DNA from: Tritrichomonas musculus
Lineage: Eukaryota > Parabasalia > Tritrichomonadida > Tritrichomonadidae
NCBI GenBank assembly: GCA_039105265.1
Contig: JAPFFF010000003.1
Location: 2,728,001-2,792,000, forward strand
Reading direction: 5' to 3'
Length of the DNA stretch: 64,000 nucleotides
Below are positions 47,627 to 56,994 of this stretch, piece by piece. The position numbers were made by a program, and so were the translations under genes. A model generated the notes under the pieces. That model did no database searches. It had not been told where the DNA came from and saw only the letters and a list, made by a program, of their open reading frames with translations. The first letter of the stretch is position 1; the number at the start of each line of letters is the position of its first letter.

Positions 47627-48398
47627 AACTGGAATCGAAAAGTCGATATCGCCAAATAAGCATTGAATTTTTTATTTTAAAACAGAATTATTATTTTTGA
47701 GCAAAAAAAATAAGTGATTAGCGCCAAGCCAGCAAACCACTAAACTTTATCAATGAAAATACTCCACAAGTTCAATCATTTCAATTTTCTGCTATAACCC
47801 AACTTCAATATTCAATTTTGAAATAGCATTAATTTCTCGAGTGATGCTCCAAAATAATCCAAAATTAGTCGATAAAGCAATAGAAAGCCTACTAATTATG
47901 ATGATTCCACGCATTTCTAGTCTTTTTATGTAGTTTTTACTCTCTTTATTTTCAATCAATTAACATAATAGGAATTAAATGAAAAAAAATTAAGCTTTTC
48001 TACTATTTTTAATAAAGAAAACTCAATTAAACTATACAATAAGCATTCGAAAGGCTTTCAATTGATACAATTACATAATTAATTTCAATCATTCTACCAC
48101 AACTACTTCATTTTTCTTCAATACAATGCAAAAATCGATGCATGTCTCATTAAAAGAAGTTATACTCACCAAAATAAGTGATGAAGAAAGAAGAAGTTGG
48201 TGTTTATTATTACTGGCTACATCTTAAATCGAAACTTTTTGAATAAAAATTATATAATTTTCAAACTTTTTGAGATCATCAAAATCTCGATATCATTATT
48301 TTCACTTTTTGATAAGCATTTTTCAGAGAGTTCTTAATTTTTGTTTGATTGAAAAAAATAATTGCCTCAAAATCGATATCCTGTTTTTGATTCCAGTT
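47627..48398. mobile_element. mariner-type MITE with TA duplication
   Basis: Ends AACTGGAATC and GATTCCAGTT, with further inverted match to CGATATCG about 26 bases in, flanked by TA at 47625-47626 and 48399-48400. Removing it and one TA restores the sequence AAAATAGAATATTTTTATT found uninterrupted in the inverted copy near 49880. 772 bases, no open frame, so non-autonomous. TA duplication points to the Tc1/mariner group. Confidence 0.75.
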
Positions 48399-48518
48399 TA
48401 GAATATTTTTATTATTAGATGATGAAGTATATTTGTACAAATTTTCAAGGCAAAAATATAATTCTAAAGCAAATTAAGTTGTTTTTGTCCATTAATTTTT
48501 TTTTGTCTATACACTATA
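48399..48518 (+). repeat. Left arm of a large inverted repeat
   Basis: Matches 49768-49895 in inverted orientation with few differences (for example TTAGATGATGAAGTATATTT and GTCCATTAATTTTTTTTTGT). With the hAT-like and mariner inserts set aside, the arm continues to about 44589 and totals about 150 bases. The two arms flank the small gene at 48845. Confidence 0.85.
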
Positions 48519-48844
48519 TATGGATTTCAAAAAAAATTTTATTTTTATCTCAATTTTTTTGCTTGAATACATATGCTTACCCTTAAACTGATAATCGAGT
48601 ATCAGATGCAAAAAAGTGACGTTTTTGATATCGATTCTCAAAATAATAAGTCTAGTTACTTGCATTATTTAACAATTAGTAAAAATCGCGTTTCAGCAGC
48701 TTTTTTTGCTGGGATAAGATGGTTAACAAATTAGGCAAAATGATTGTTAACGAAGTAAAAAAAAAAAAAATATTACGAATTGTAGGGAGAGGAGGGTAGT
48801 TTTTTATCTCATCTTTTAAGTGACCGTTTATTCAAAATAACAGA

Positions 48845-49282
48845 ATGAGTAATAAACTCAAATCAAAAAATAATTCATCAAGGAATTTTTCCACACCACA
48901 ACATACTACGTCTTCTACCCATAATCTTCAAAAATCGAATACACCAAAAGAAAATTCTGATTTAAGTAAAAGTTTCAGTCCATCTAGCCACCAAAAATAT
49001 TGGAGCGCAGGAACAACTCCAAACCAGAAAGTGACACAGACAACACCAACACATGCTGGCGATGCAGGCTTAACACAAACTAGAGAACAAATGATTCAAA
49101 GATATTTAGCCCTTGCAGACCAATACAGAGAGGAATTAAAGCGTCGTGACCAACTTCGTGAAGAACAGCGATCAGTTCAAGCAGGGATTGCATCTATTTT
49201 TATTCAAGGAGATAGAATTGACGAGCTTATCAAAAAAGTTAAAGAAACTCAACAGCCAGAATCTACAGATGAAAACTTATAA
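48845..49282 (+). CDS. Small Ser/Thr-rich coiled-coil host protein
   Basis: 145 residues. Residues 1-75 are Ser/Thr/Asn/Gln-rich and disordered. Residues 78-138 (TREQMIQRYLALADQYREEL onward, RRDQLREEQRSVQAG and IDELIKKVKETQQ) form a charged coiled coil. Balanced codon use and a complete frame in otherwise AT-rich non-coding DNA support a real gene. TTCAAAAT lies 9-16 bases upstream of the ATG as a possible initiator. It sits between two long inverted arms. No family recognised. Confidence 0.65.
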   Translation: MSNKLKSKNNSSRNFSTPQHTTSSTHNLQKSNTPKENSDLSKSFSPSSHQKYWSAGTTPNQKVTQTTPTHAGDAGLTQTREQMIQRYLALADQYREELKRRDQLREEQRSVQAGIASIFIQGDRIDELIKKVKETQQPESTDENL

Positions 49283-49522
49283 TTTTAAATGTTACTTTTT
49301 TATTTATGTTTTTTGTTATGATTAAATAATAAATCACAATATCACAATTTTTAAAGATGCCATGCCTTTAATTCATTTAAAACTACTCACTTGTTATCTA
49401 TTACGCGTTTACAAGGTGATTAGTTATCATTTAAAGCTTTTTTTGCTATTCGCTCAAATAAGCTAACAATATGCTTATCTGCAAAAGCATCCACTTATTT
49501 TTTTACCATAAATTAAGAAAAC

Positions 49523-49660
49523 AAATGGCGAATGGGGCTCCCTATTAATGTTTTTTTTATACCTTTGAAATAATTTAAAAATATTTGTTTTCTTATTTAA
49601 TACTGATTTTAACCATTAAATCCTAAATTATATCAATTTAGGAAGCCCTATTCGCCATTT
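49523..49660. mobile_element. Short palindromic MITE
   Basis: AAATGGCGAATGGGGCTCCC at the left and an inverse ending CCTATTCGCCATTT at the right, about 24 bases each, enclose 90 AT-rich bases. No target duplication is clear. Confidence 0.6.
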
Positions 49661-49767
49661 GATTATCTAAATCAACCATTTTTTAGATTAATTATTAATC
49701 AAATAATAATCTCATTTTCGAAAATTTTCGATTATTTCGCGTTTAACAATAAAAAATACAAGAAACT

Positions 49768-49918
49768 TATAGTGTATAGACAAAAAAAAATTAATGGACA
49801 AAAACAACTTAATTTTCTTTAGAAATATATTTTTGCCTTGAAAATTTGTACAAATATACTTCATCATCTAATAATAAAAATATTCTATTTTCAAGCATTT
49901 TCTTTGAGTTTTTAATTA
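49768..49918 (-). repeat. Right arm of the large inverted repeat, uninterrupted copy
   Basis: Read on the minus strand: TAATTAAAAACTCAAAGAAA, then ATGCTTGAAAATAGAATATT, then TTATTATTAGATGATGAAG onward to GTCTATACACTATA. It is intact here, while the plus-strand partner is split by two transposons, so it serves as the empty-site reference for both. Confidence 0.8.
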
Positions 49919-51300
49919 TCATATATTTTTTAACATTTCTATAAATGAGTTCTTAAAACAGATTTTACCCACTTTATAAATAATAAATATTATATTAAAT
50001 ATTTTTTTAAAGTAATATAAGAAAAAGAACTAAATAATTTTAGGATATAACAATTTTTAATTTTTTTATTTTTTATCAAAAAGTTTTCATATAACCTTTT
50101 TATATCATTTTTAGAATTTTTTTTTCAACAAAATCCTAAATAATGGAGTTTTGATCAAACTAATAGAATTTTTGATATATATTTTTAAACCTAATTTTAT
50201 TTATATAAAAAAAAAATGGGAAAATCTTCATTATTTAAGATAAATAATATCAAAAAGTGACCTCTTTATTTTTGCAAATCTAATGCATATTTATATTGTT
50301 CTCAGTATATAAAACATTATAAATGATAAGGATATCACAAATGGCTTTTTGAAAGAGGAAAAAATCTAATTAAAGTCAACTTTTTTAAGAATTTTTGTAA
50401 AATGGTTCTTTTACATAAATTGGTTAAAGAAAATGAAAATCTATTATTTTTATTTGATTTTATATTAGATGAATATAAACTATTTTTTAAAAATCATATC
50501 ATACTTTTATGCAAATATTGACTTTGATGGCAATTTTCATTTTATTGAAAAAAAGATTAATAATTCAATTTAAAGAAATGTTATCAATGATTCAATCTAA
50601 TATTTTTTAAAAGCATGAATTAAGTGTTTTACCTATTTAAGATTACCTAAATATTTCCGAAAATAAAATGAAATTTCTGTTTTTTAATTTTTCGATATTA
50701 TTTTAACAATACCCCAACTTTGAAATCTTAAAATCCATTTAAAAAACAATTTATTAAATAATAAATATGTTTTGCAGATTTTTATCCCGAAAAAAGATAA
50801 GAATCAGAGTTTTTTTGATAATCGCAAATAATAATGACTTTTAAAAAATTCGATCCCGTTTAAAGTTAGTTTCATAATTTCTATGTTTTTAAGATTGATA
50901 TCAATAATGTAATGAATTATTTGTAAATCAATAAATATCTATGAAGATAATAAAATTTTTTATCCATTAAAAAAATTGATTTAACCGAAAATAATTAAAC
51001 ACCTTTTTTCAATTTATATTTTGATTTTTAATTATTTTATCTGACAATAATTATGAGCATCATGTGTCAATTAATAATTCAACTTTTAATTCCATTTTAA
51101 TCAATTGCTTATGGAGATAATAGTAAAAAATAGGTTTTTCTTATTATGAAATTAACAACAGATCTAATCAAGTAATTAAAGTAATAATCATTAAAATAAA
51201 ATATATAATACATATAAAATAATATTATTAAATTATAATTTAAAACACTTCAATATTCAAGAAAATAAATCAACTTTTTATGTGAAGGTGAAGTGAAAGT
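49919..51300. other. AT-rich intergenic stretch
   Basis: About 1.4 kb, very AT-rich with many A and T runs. No gene, RNA gene or clear repeat recognised. Confidence 0.6.
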
Positions 51301-51334
51301 CGTTTTTGTCCATTAATTTTTTTTTGTTTATACA

Positions 51335-52298
51335 AGAGATCGGCGAAAAAGGAATTTCCATATTTACAAAACTTTTACATATCATTAAGATCCATATGTT
51401 TTAAAAATCCATTTTTTTTCGAAAAGAAAAAGGTTTGTCTGTAAAAACATTTTTTTGTGAAATAATTTTTTCTTTTAAAAAATTTGTTTTCTTTTTAAAA
51501 TGAAAAATACTTCTTAAAATGATCTTTTTTTTGCGAAATAATTTTCTTTTTTCAAAACACCAAGTCTTTTTTATATGAACATTTTTTTTTAATATAGATT
51601 TTCTTTTAAAAAAAACAAGATCTTATAAATGTATTATTTGATTTTGATTTTTGAATACGTTATTTATTCATATTTAAAAAAAAAAAACGTTATAATTGGT
51701 GGAAAAAACTACATTTTGAGGACAAAACTATTATTTTCATTCCCGATTTAAACTGTCTGCATCAAAAGCATCATTTAACAAGATTGGAAAGTGCCTCCCA
51801 GCTTAATGAAGCAAATGATATTTTCTATATCATTAGAATGCTTCAAATTTTGAATATAGTTTGATCATAAGCAATGATTACGAGTACTTTATAATTTACA
51901 CATCAAATATCATTCTTTATGATTTGAATAATATCTAAATATATGTTTTTATTAAATAATTCTTTGAAATTCTTGTTAACTAAATTTTCTCTATCAACTT
52001 ATATTTCGAAAGGAATTTATGATTTTAATTAAATTTTTTATTTGAAATGATCGAAACTTATTGATATGATTTTACTTTTTGCACACACAAAAGCTTTTCG
52101 CAAAGAAGCTTTTTTTTTATAAAAAAAAAAATATTCAAAAATAAACTTTTTTATAAAAAAGTCACTTTTTTTTTAAAAAACAAATTTTTTTCGAAAAAGT
52201 GTATGCTTTCAGATATAACTTATCCACATCAAAATAAATATGTTTTATAAATATAATTCTTTATTTTCAAAAAGGAAATCCCTTTTTCTCCGAGCTCT
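51335..52298. mobile_element. Inverted-repeat DNA element with 3-bp duplication
   Basis: Begins AGAGATCGGCGAAAAAGG and ends with the inverse of AGAGCTCGGAGAAAAAGG; the match runs about 25 bases. ACA flanks both sides (51332-51334 and 52299-52301). The flanks (GTTTTTGTCCATTAATTTTT, then TATA and CACTATA) are a third copy of the arm repeat at 48399 and 49768, which shows the undisrupted sequence. 964 bases, no coding frame. A 3-bp duplication fits Harbinger- or CACTA-type elements; class uncertain. Confidence 0.6.
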
Positions 52299-52397
52299 AC
52301 ACTATATAATTTTTTCGAAAAAATGGACGATTATTTACTTCTGAAAAAGTTGTATGTGCTATAAAGAATTCCTCAATTTTATATCTATAAAGTGAAG

Positions 52398-52405
52398 TTC
52401 ATTTT
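52398..52405 (+). promoter_or_regulatory. Initiator-like TTCATTTT
   Basis: TTCATTTT lies 18-25 bases before the ATG at 52423. It matches the TCA-pyrimidine core of the trichomonad initiator known from T. vaginalis. Confidence 0.4.
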
Positions 52406-52422
52406 AATTATTTTTAGTTTTT

Positions 52423-54387
52423 ATGATTCTTAAAGAAAAAAGCAACAAATTTCAAATCGACAATCTTCGAAATCAAGGATATAATTCGAGATTATCATTT
52501 AATTTCATTCAAGAAAAAAATCAATTAACAAATTTTTGTCAAGGTATATTAAACAGCATTCAGGTTCAAGAAAATGATGATGAAGTATCACAAATCAATT
52601 TAAATCTAGAATTTTTACAAGAAATAGTTAATCATCTAATTGAAATTGAACCAAAAACATTACAATTTGATATTGATATCATGATTGATTTAAAAATGCA
52701 TGAATTCATAACGAAATACACTTTTAATATCGTTAAAGAGCATTTTAAAACTAATAACGAAATTTTAGTTAATCTCTCACGTTTGGTTTTAATTTGGTCA
52801 AATGGTACAAGTCAACAATGCAGTTTTTTATTTGATCTCTCTTTTATAACATTTATTTTTTACTTTTCTCAACAATATTATTTTCAAAATTCTTTTATTA
52901 CATGTTATTCATTAGAAACCTTAAAAAATTTATTAAAAAACAAATATTTATACGACAGACCAGATATTTCATTGCAAGAAATAATAATACAACTTCATCT
53001 TCTTTTTGATAAAAACTTTTCAGAAATTGAATCAGATACTTCTATTATAAATGCCTCATTTATTAATTCAACCGGATATATTTTTCTTTGCTTTCAAGAA
53101 ATTATTAAAAATTACATACAGAAAGAAAATTCACAAATCTTTGAATACGAAATCGATGGAATTATAGTAATTACAAAAAAATGGATTAAATTCATTCAAA
53201 AATATTTTTTTACAACTATATCACCTTTCGAAAATGAAACATTTAGTTTTTCTAATGATTATATAGATTATAATTTTATTTGCGATAGTGTTTGCACAGC
53301 CATATCTTGTATGAATGACATTATAAAAGCAAATAATGAATTATCAGCTTTTTTCTTTACCAAAAACTTCATTTATAACAATCTGATTTATTATCTAAAA
53401 TCATCAAATCCTAACTTAAAGAAAAATGGACTTCGAACACTCAAACGTGCTTTAACAGTCGTTGGAAGAAATAATTTTTCTGCTTGGAATTTGATGGATG
53501 CTCGAGTATGGATAACTGTTAGAGATGCTCTCAAATACGAAAATAATACAGAAATTCGATTTTACTACGTAAAAGTAATTTCAAAAATTTTATTTAAACT
53601 TCCATCAATTATACAAACGCAATCCTGTCCATATAATCCAAATAATCAAGAAATAAATCAAAATCAAGATTTTAATGAAAATCAAGATATTTATGAAAAT
53701 CAAGATATTGATGAAGATCAAGATATAAATGGAAACCAAGAAAATCCAGTGAATTTTGACAATGAATGCCAAGATTGCAATATTGAAGAAGAAGAAGAGG
53801 AAGATAGAAGTGAAACTGATACAATAGATTCTTCTTCATTTTATAGATTTATTATTGAATTTTTTGATGCAGGAATCTTAAGTGAAATACTTAATCTTTC
53901 TGATCAAAAAGAACCAATTAAAGTTCGAATTGCAGCAGCACTAGGAATCGCTAAAGTAATCAGCACTTTTGGACTTACAGAAAAAGGTTATTTTGTTAAA
54001 GCTGGTGCGATTCCTGTTTTTATTCAATCATTAGATATTGTTGATGATAAAGATATTGAATTTATATTCAACGCAATTTTAGTTATTTTTGAGTATATAG
54101 AACGACTTGATGATAAAGCAATAGCTTTATATCTAGATGACTTTGAAAAATGTGATGCCGAAAATGTTTTTAAGGAAATGCTAGATAATCCTGCTTATGA
54201 AGGAAAAATTGATAATCATATAGAACAATGCATCGATAAGCTGAATAATCTAAGAGGGATGCTAAACGAATCACAGAAAAAATACAATGAAAAAAGAAGA
54301 GAAAGAAATAAAATGATTAAAGAAATGCAATTATCATCTGAGGATGATAAAGATTTTTTAAGAGAATACGAAGAAGAAGATAATTGA
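52423..54387 (+). CDS. Armadillo/HEAT-like helical host protein
   Basis: 654 residues. Mostly paired hydrophobic helices, for example LEFLQEIVNHLIEIEPKTLQ, LKKNGLRTLKRALTVVGRNN and VRIAAALGIAKVISTFGL followed by AGAIPVFIQSLDIVDDKDIE, typical of armadillo/HEAT alpha-solenoid adaptor proteins that are numerous in trichomonads. Residues about 411-436 are tandem hexapeptides of the type ENQDI, followed by an acidic run near 460. The C-terminus is a charged coiled coil (KKYNEKRRERNKMIKEMQ). Probably a cytosolic scaffold; partner unknown. The first ATG after the initiator-like site is used. Confidence 0.65.
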   Translation: MILKEKSNKFQIDNLRNQGYNSRLSFNFIQEKNQLTNFCQGILNSIQVQENDDEVSQINLNLEFLQEIVNHLIEIEPKTLQFDIDIMIDLKMHEFITKYTFNIVKEHFKTNNEILVNLSRLVLIWSNGTSQQCSFLFDLSFITFIFYFSQQYYFQNSFITCYSLETLKNLLKNKYLYDRPDISLQEIIIQLHLLFDKNFSEIESDTSIINASFINSTGYIFLCFQEIIKNYIQKENSQIFEYEIDGIIVITKKWIKFIQKYFFTTISPFENETFSFSNDYIDYNFICDSVCTAISCMNDIIKANNELSAFFFTKNFIYNNLIYYLKSSNPNLKKNGLRTLKRALTVVGRNNFSAWNLMDARVWITVRDALKYENNTEIRFYYVKVISKILFKLPSIIQTQSCPYNPNNQEINQNQDFNENQDIYENQDIDEDQDINGNQENPVNFDNECQDCNIEEEEEEDRSETDTIDSSSFYRFIIEFFDAGILSEILNLSDQKEPIKVRIAAALGIAKVISTFGLTEKGYFVKAGAIPVFIQSLDIVDDKDIEFIFNAILVIFEYIERLDDKAIALYLDDFEKCDAENVFKEMLDNPAYEGKIDNHIEQCIDKLNNLRGMLNESQKKYNEKRRERNKMIKEMQLSSEDDKDFLREYEEEDN

Positions 54388-55060
54388 AGAGATGCTGATT
54401 ACATAGCGTTTTAAATAAATATTAATATTTTTAATATATTTTTACAGATTTGAATTTATCATAAATTTATTTATATATTTTTGCATTTTATCATAATATT
54501 GTAAGTTTTTAATTAGCAGTATTACTTGCAATCGTATTATATAATTCAAATATATTCTATAATTAAATAGAAAAGACGCTTGTGATTTAATATGCCTTTA
54601 AATAGAGAATATCATTTTCTAGTTATATTAAAAAAAGGCATAATGTATGTCCTGCCACCAACCAAAAACAAGTGATCAATATCTTTTGGGTGAACTTCTG
54701 ACTTTTTCAAAAGCGTTTGAAACTCTCTCAAAAAGATTTGAATTGAGTTCATTGAATTTTTCAATAGTCAAGGTGAAATTGAGTGGATTCTCTTCATATT
54801 CACTTGATTTAATGATGATGTCAGTAAAATCAAGTTCTGAAAGGGAAATTTGGTCTTCTTTACATTTTTTGTATAGATTTGACTGGATATTTGGTCGATC
54901 AAAAATATTACTTTTATTTGGGTATTTCTCTTTCATTTACGAATTATTTTTATCCAAACCAATTTTCATTTACTTAGGAAAACGAAAACATCATTTTTTT
55001 ATTTTTATTATTAATTTCAAATTGGCAAATTATTACAAAATATTGGCCTTATTTAAACTC
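54388..55060. other. Intergenic stretch, possible gene relic on minus strand
   Basis: AT-rich, no confident gene. On the minus strand 54676-54936 is open for 86 codons with protein-like composition (SLSELDFTDIIIKSSEYEEN, then FNELNSNLFERVSNAFEKV), which may be a relic or a very small gene; no start signal is clear. The plus-strand frame over the same DNA is Phe/Leu-rich and probably only its shadow. Confidence 0.3.
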
Positions 55061-55508
55061 AATTATAACTAGGCTTGATATTCTGATATCAATTATCAGG
55101 TTTGGCACTTTTTTTTAACTCAGATAATCGATAATAAAATGCAATCGATTATCAAGTATAGTACTGTTCATATTAGGTAAAATCTGACAAAAAGACGTTA
55201 AGGAAAAAATCTATTTTATTTGCTTTTTTCCAGCAACAAATGAATAATTTGATTTTTTAAGTAATAGCAAATTATCAACAAACTAACATGAATTAAAATA
55301 ACCGATGAAATGAACGTTTATAAATTCATTCAAAAAGATATCAGATTTTATGATCAAAAATAAAAGTCAATTAAAACAATTAATTTTATGATTTGCGTGT
55401 TTAAAACAGATTAATTTAACAATATTCGGTACTTTTAGCCTATCCTAAATCGCTGGCGATGAGATAGTTTGAATAAATAGTTTTTTTTTTATAATCATTT
55501 TTAGGGGA

Positions 55509-55905
55509 ATCGTATTTTTCTACGCCACTTTTTGAAAACTTTTAAACTTTTTGAATACTTTTTTATACATTTTTATTCAATTTTTACTAAATAATGCATA
55601 AATATATAGTTCAAATGGCTTCCCGATTCATCCAGCAATTCAAGGAACCTGATTCGGCTTCGCGCAGCCCCGTGGTGATCACTGGTGCGTATATTCCTGA
55701 AAAATTATGTAAAAATAAAAAAAAATTATATCAAAAAAAGCAAATAGTTAAAATTTTAAGGAAAAATTTTAATTTACGATTTTTTTGGTTAATTTTTTTA
55801 ACAGAGTAAGTTAAATTTCACCTTAAGATGGTGGTTTTTTACTGTCCATGAATAACTACTCATGGATAGAAAAACCATTCAAAAAGTGGCGTAGAAAAAA
55901 ACGAT
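55509..55905. mobile_element. Inner inverted-repeat element carrying a gene-like fragment
   Basis: AATCGTATTTTTCTACGCC at the left and GGCGTAGAAAAAAACGATT at the right face each other, extending into CACTTTTTGAA. The 397-base element holds a GC-rich patch at 55618-55690 unlike its neighbours. It is nested inside the 55070-56066 element. Confidence 0.65.
55618..55710 (+). pseudogene. GC-rich captured gene fragment
   Basis: From ATGGCTTCCCGATTCATCC the frame reads MASRFIQQFKEPDSASRSPV, then VITGAYIPEK, at roughly half GC, with codon choice like that of strongly expressed genes. After about 30 codons it turns into Lys-rich AT sequence. It looks like the start of a host gene taken up by the surrounding transposon. 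Source gene not recognised. Confidence 0.45.
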
Positions 55906-56157
55906 TGACCTCATTTTTATTTTATTATGTTAAAATTTTTTCAATATTGATAATCGATCTTTTGTTTTTATTCATTATTGATATCAGAGATAATTTTTTT
56001 GATTTGATATTGATATCAGAAAAATGGATCAATTATCGATATCGAAAATCGAGACTTAACAAGCCTAATTATAACAAAAAACTCTAAATAAGAGGTATGA
56101 CACAAATAAAAAAGTAGCTGCTGAAATATAATAATAACAAATTATAATTACAATTTT

Positions 56158-56442
56158 TTAAATTTTTTTTTTGATTTTGTATTTACCACCTTTGATATCT
56201 GGAATTAAGAATAATTTGGCATTATTTTTGACACCCCACGATTCAAAGTCTGGCTTGGCATCAAAAATGTTTTTTGTAGCTTCTTTCCCACCCACTATGA
56301 ATTTTTGTTTTTCTTGTTCGACATTTAACTCTTTTTCAACTTGGGCTGAGAGATCTTTAAAGTCTGCTACATTAAAATTGGTGACTTTACCATTAATATC
56401 GACTAATATATTTAATTTACCTGTTTCGACTTTTGCTGCCAT
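56158..56442 (-). CDS. Ubiquitin-like protein
   Basis: 94 residues. The pattern NILVDINGKVTNFNV, then FKDLSAQVEKELNV, EKQKFIVGGKEA and WGVKNNAKLFLIPDIKGG matches a ubiquitin beta-grasp fold: hairpin, helix, two strands and a terminal Gly-Gly at 85-86. Eight residues follow (KYKIKKKI), so maturation by clipping after Gly-Gly is possible, as for ubiquitin-like modifiers; it may instead be a plain ubiquitin-domain protein. TTCATTTCATTTTTTAC upstream (56451-56464) is a good trichomonad initiator-like site. Confidence 0.7.
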   Translation of the reverse strand: MAAKVETGKLNILVDINGKVTNFNVADFKDLSAQVEKELNVEQEKQKFIVGGKEATKNIFDAKPDFESWGVKNNAKLFLIPDIKGGKYKIKKKI

Positions 56443-56450
56443 TCCAGTAA

Positions 56451-56464
56451 AAAATGAAATGAAT
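56451..56464 (-). promoter_or_regulatory. Initiator-like TTCATTTCATTTT
   Basis: On the minus strand TTCATTTCATTTT ends 9 bases before the ATG at 56442. Matches the TCA-pyrimidine initiator pattern twice over. Confidence 0.4.
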
Positions 56465-56994
56465 AAAAACTATCAAATTTTTATTAATAAAAATTTTGAC
56501 AAAATTTTGACAATATTTATAATGAAAGTAAAAGTAGAATAATATAAAGATTAGTGAAAATGAAAAAACTTAAGCAATTACTCATTGCATTTCAGGGATG
56601 GTTATTGATAAAAATATTTTTTATCAATAAAACCCAAAGCGGTAATTTGCGACCCCTAGCCAAAATATACCTAAAATTTTGGAGCCGATTGAAAATAGGT
56701 AAATTGGGTACCCCTTACAAGGTCTAAGCATAATAATAATTTCAAATTTTCAATTATTTCAATTGATAATTGATTTTTTTATTTTTGAACAACACTAAAT
56801 TTTTATTTATCTTCTGAAAATAATATTATTTATAATTAACAATACAATATATAGATATAAACATTAATAATTTGATATATTAACAATTTTAAATATTTAA
56901 ATATATAATGTTCATTGAGGAATATAATTCCAAAAATATTTTTATTATTTATTTCGTAAATTATTCAATTTATTTAAAATCTTCAGATTTTATT
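56465..56994. other. Intergenic stretch between divergent host genes
   Basis: About 530 bases. A short patch at 56595-56730 is less AT-rich (GGTTATTGATAAAAATATTT, AATTTGCGACCCCTAGCC, GGGTACCCCTTACAAGG) without a recognised gene. The rest is AT-rich. Confidence 0.4.

Larger units (their letters stand above)
55070..56066. mobile_element. Inverted-repeat DNA element with 9-bp duplication
   Basis: Ends TAGGCTTGATA at the left and CTTAACAAGCCT at the right, flanked by the 9-base duplication AATTATAAC (55061-55069 and 56067-56075). The inner sides share GATATC-rich words. The 9-bp duplication suggests a Mutator-like relative with short ends, though an 8-bp hAT-type reading (ATTATAAC) is also possible. 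It encloses another inverted-repeat element. Confidence 0.65.

Noticed and set aside
54647-55072. Plus-strand frame of 141 codons
   Set aside because: Hydrophobic, AT-driven composition; the opposite strand is the more protein-like one.
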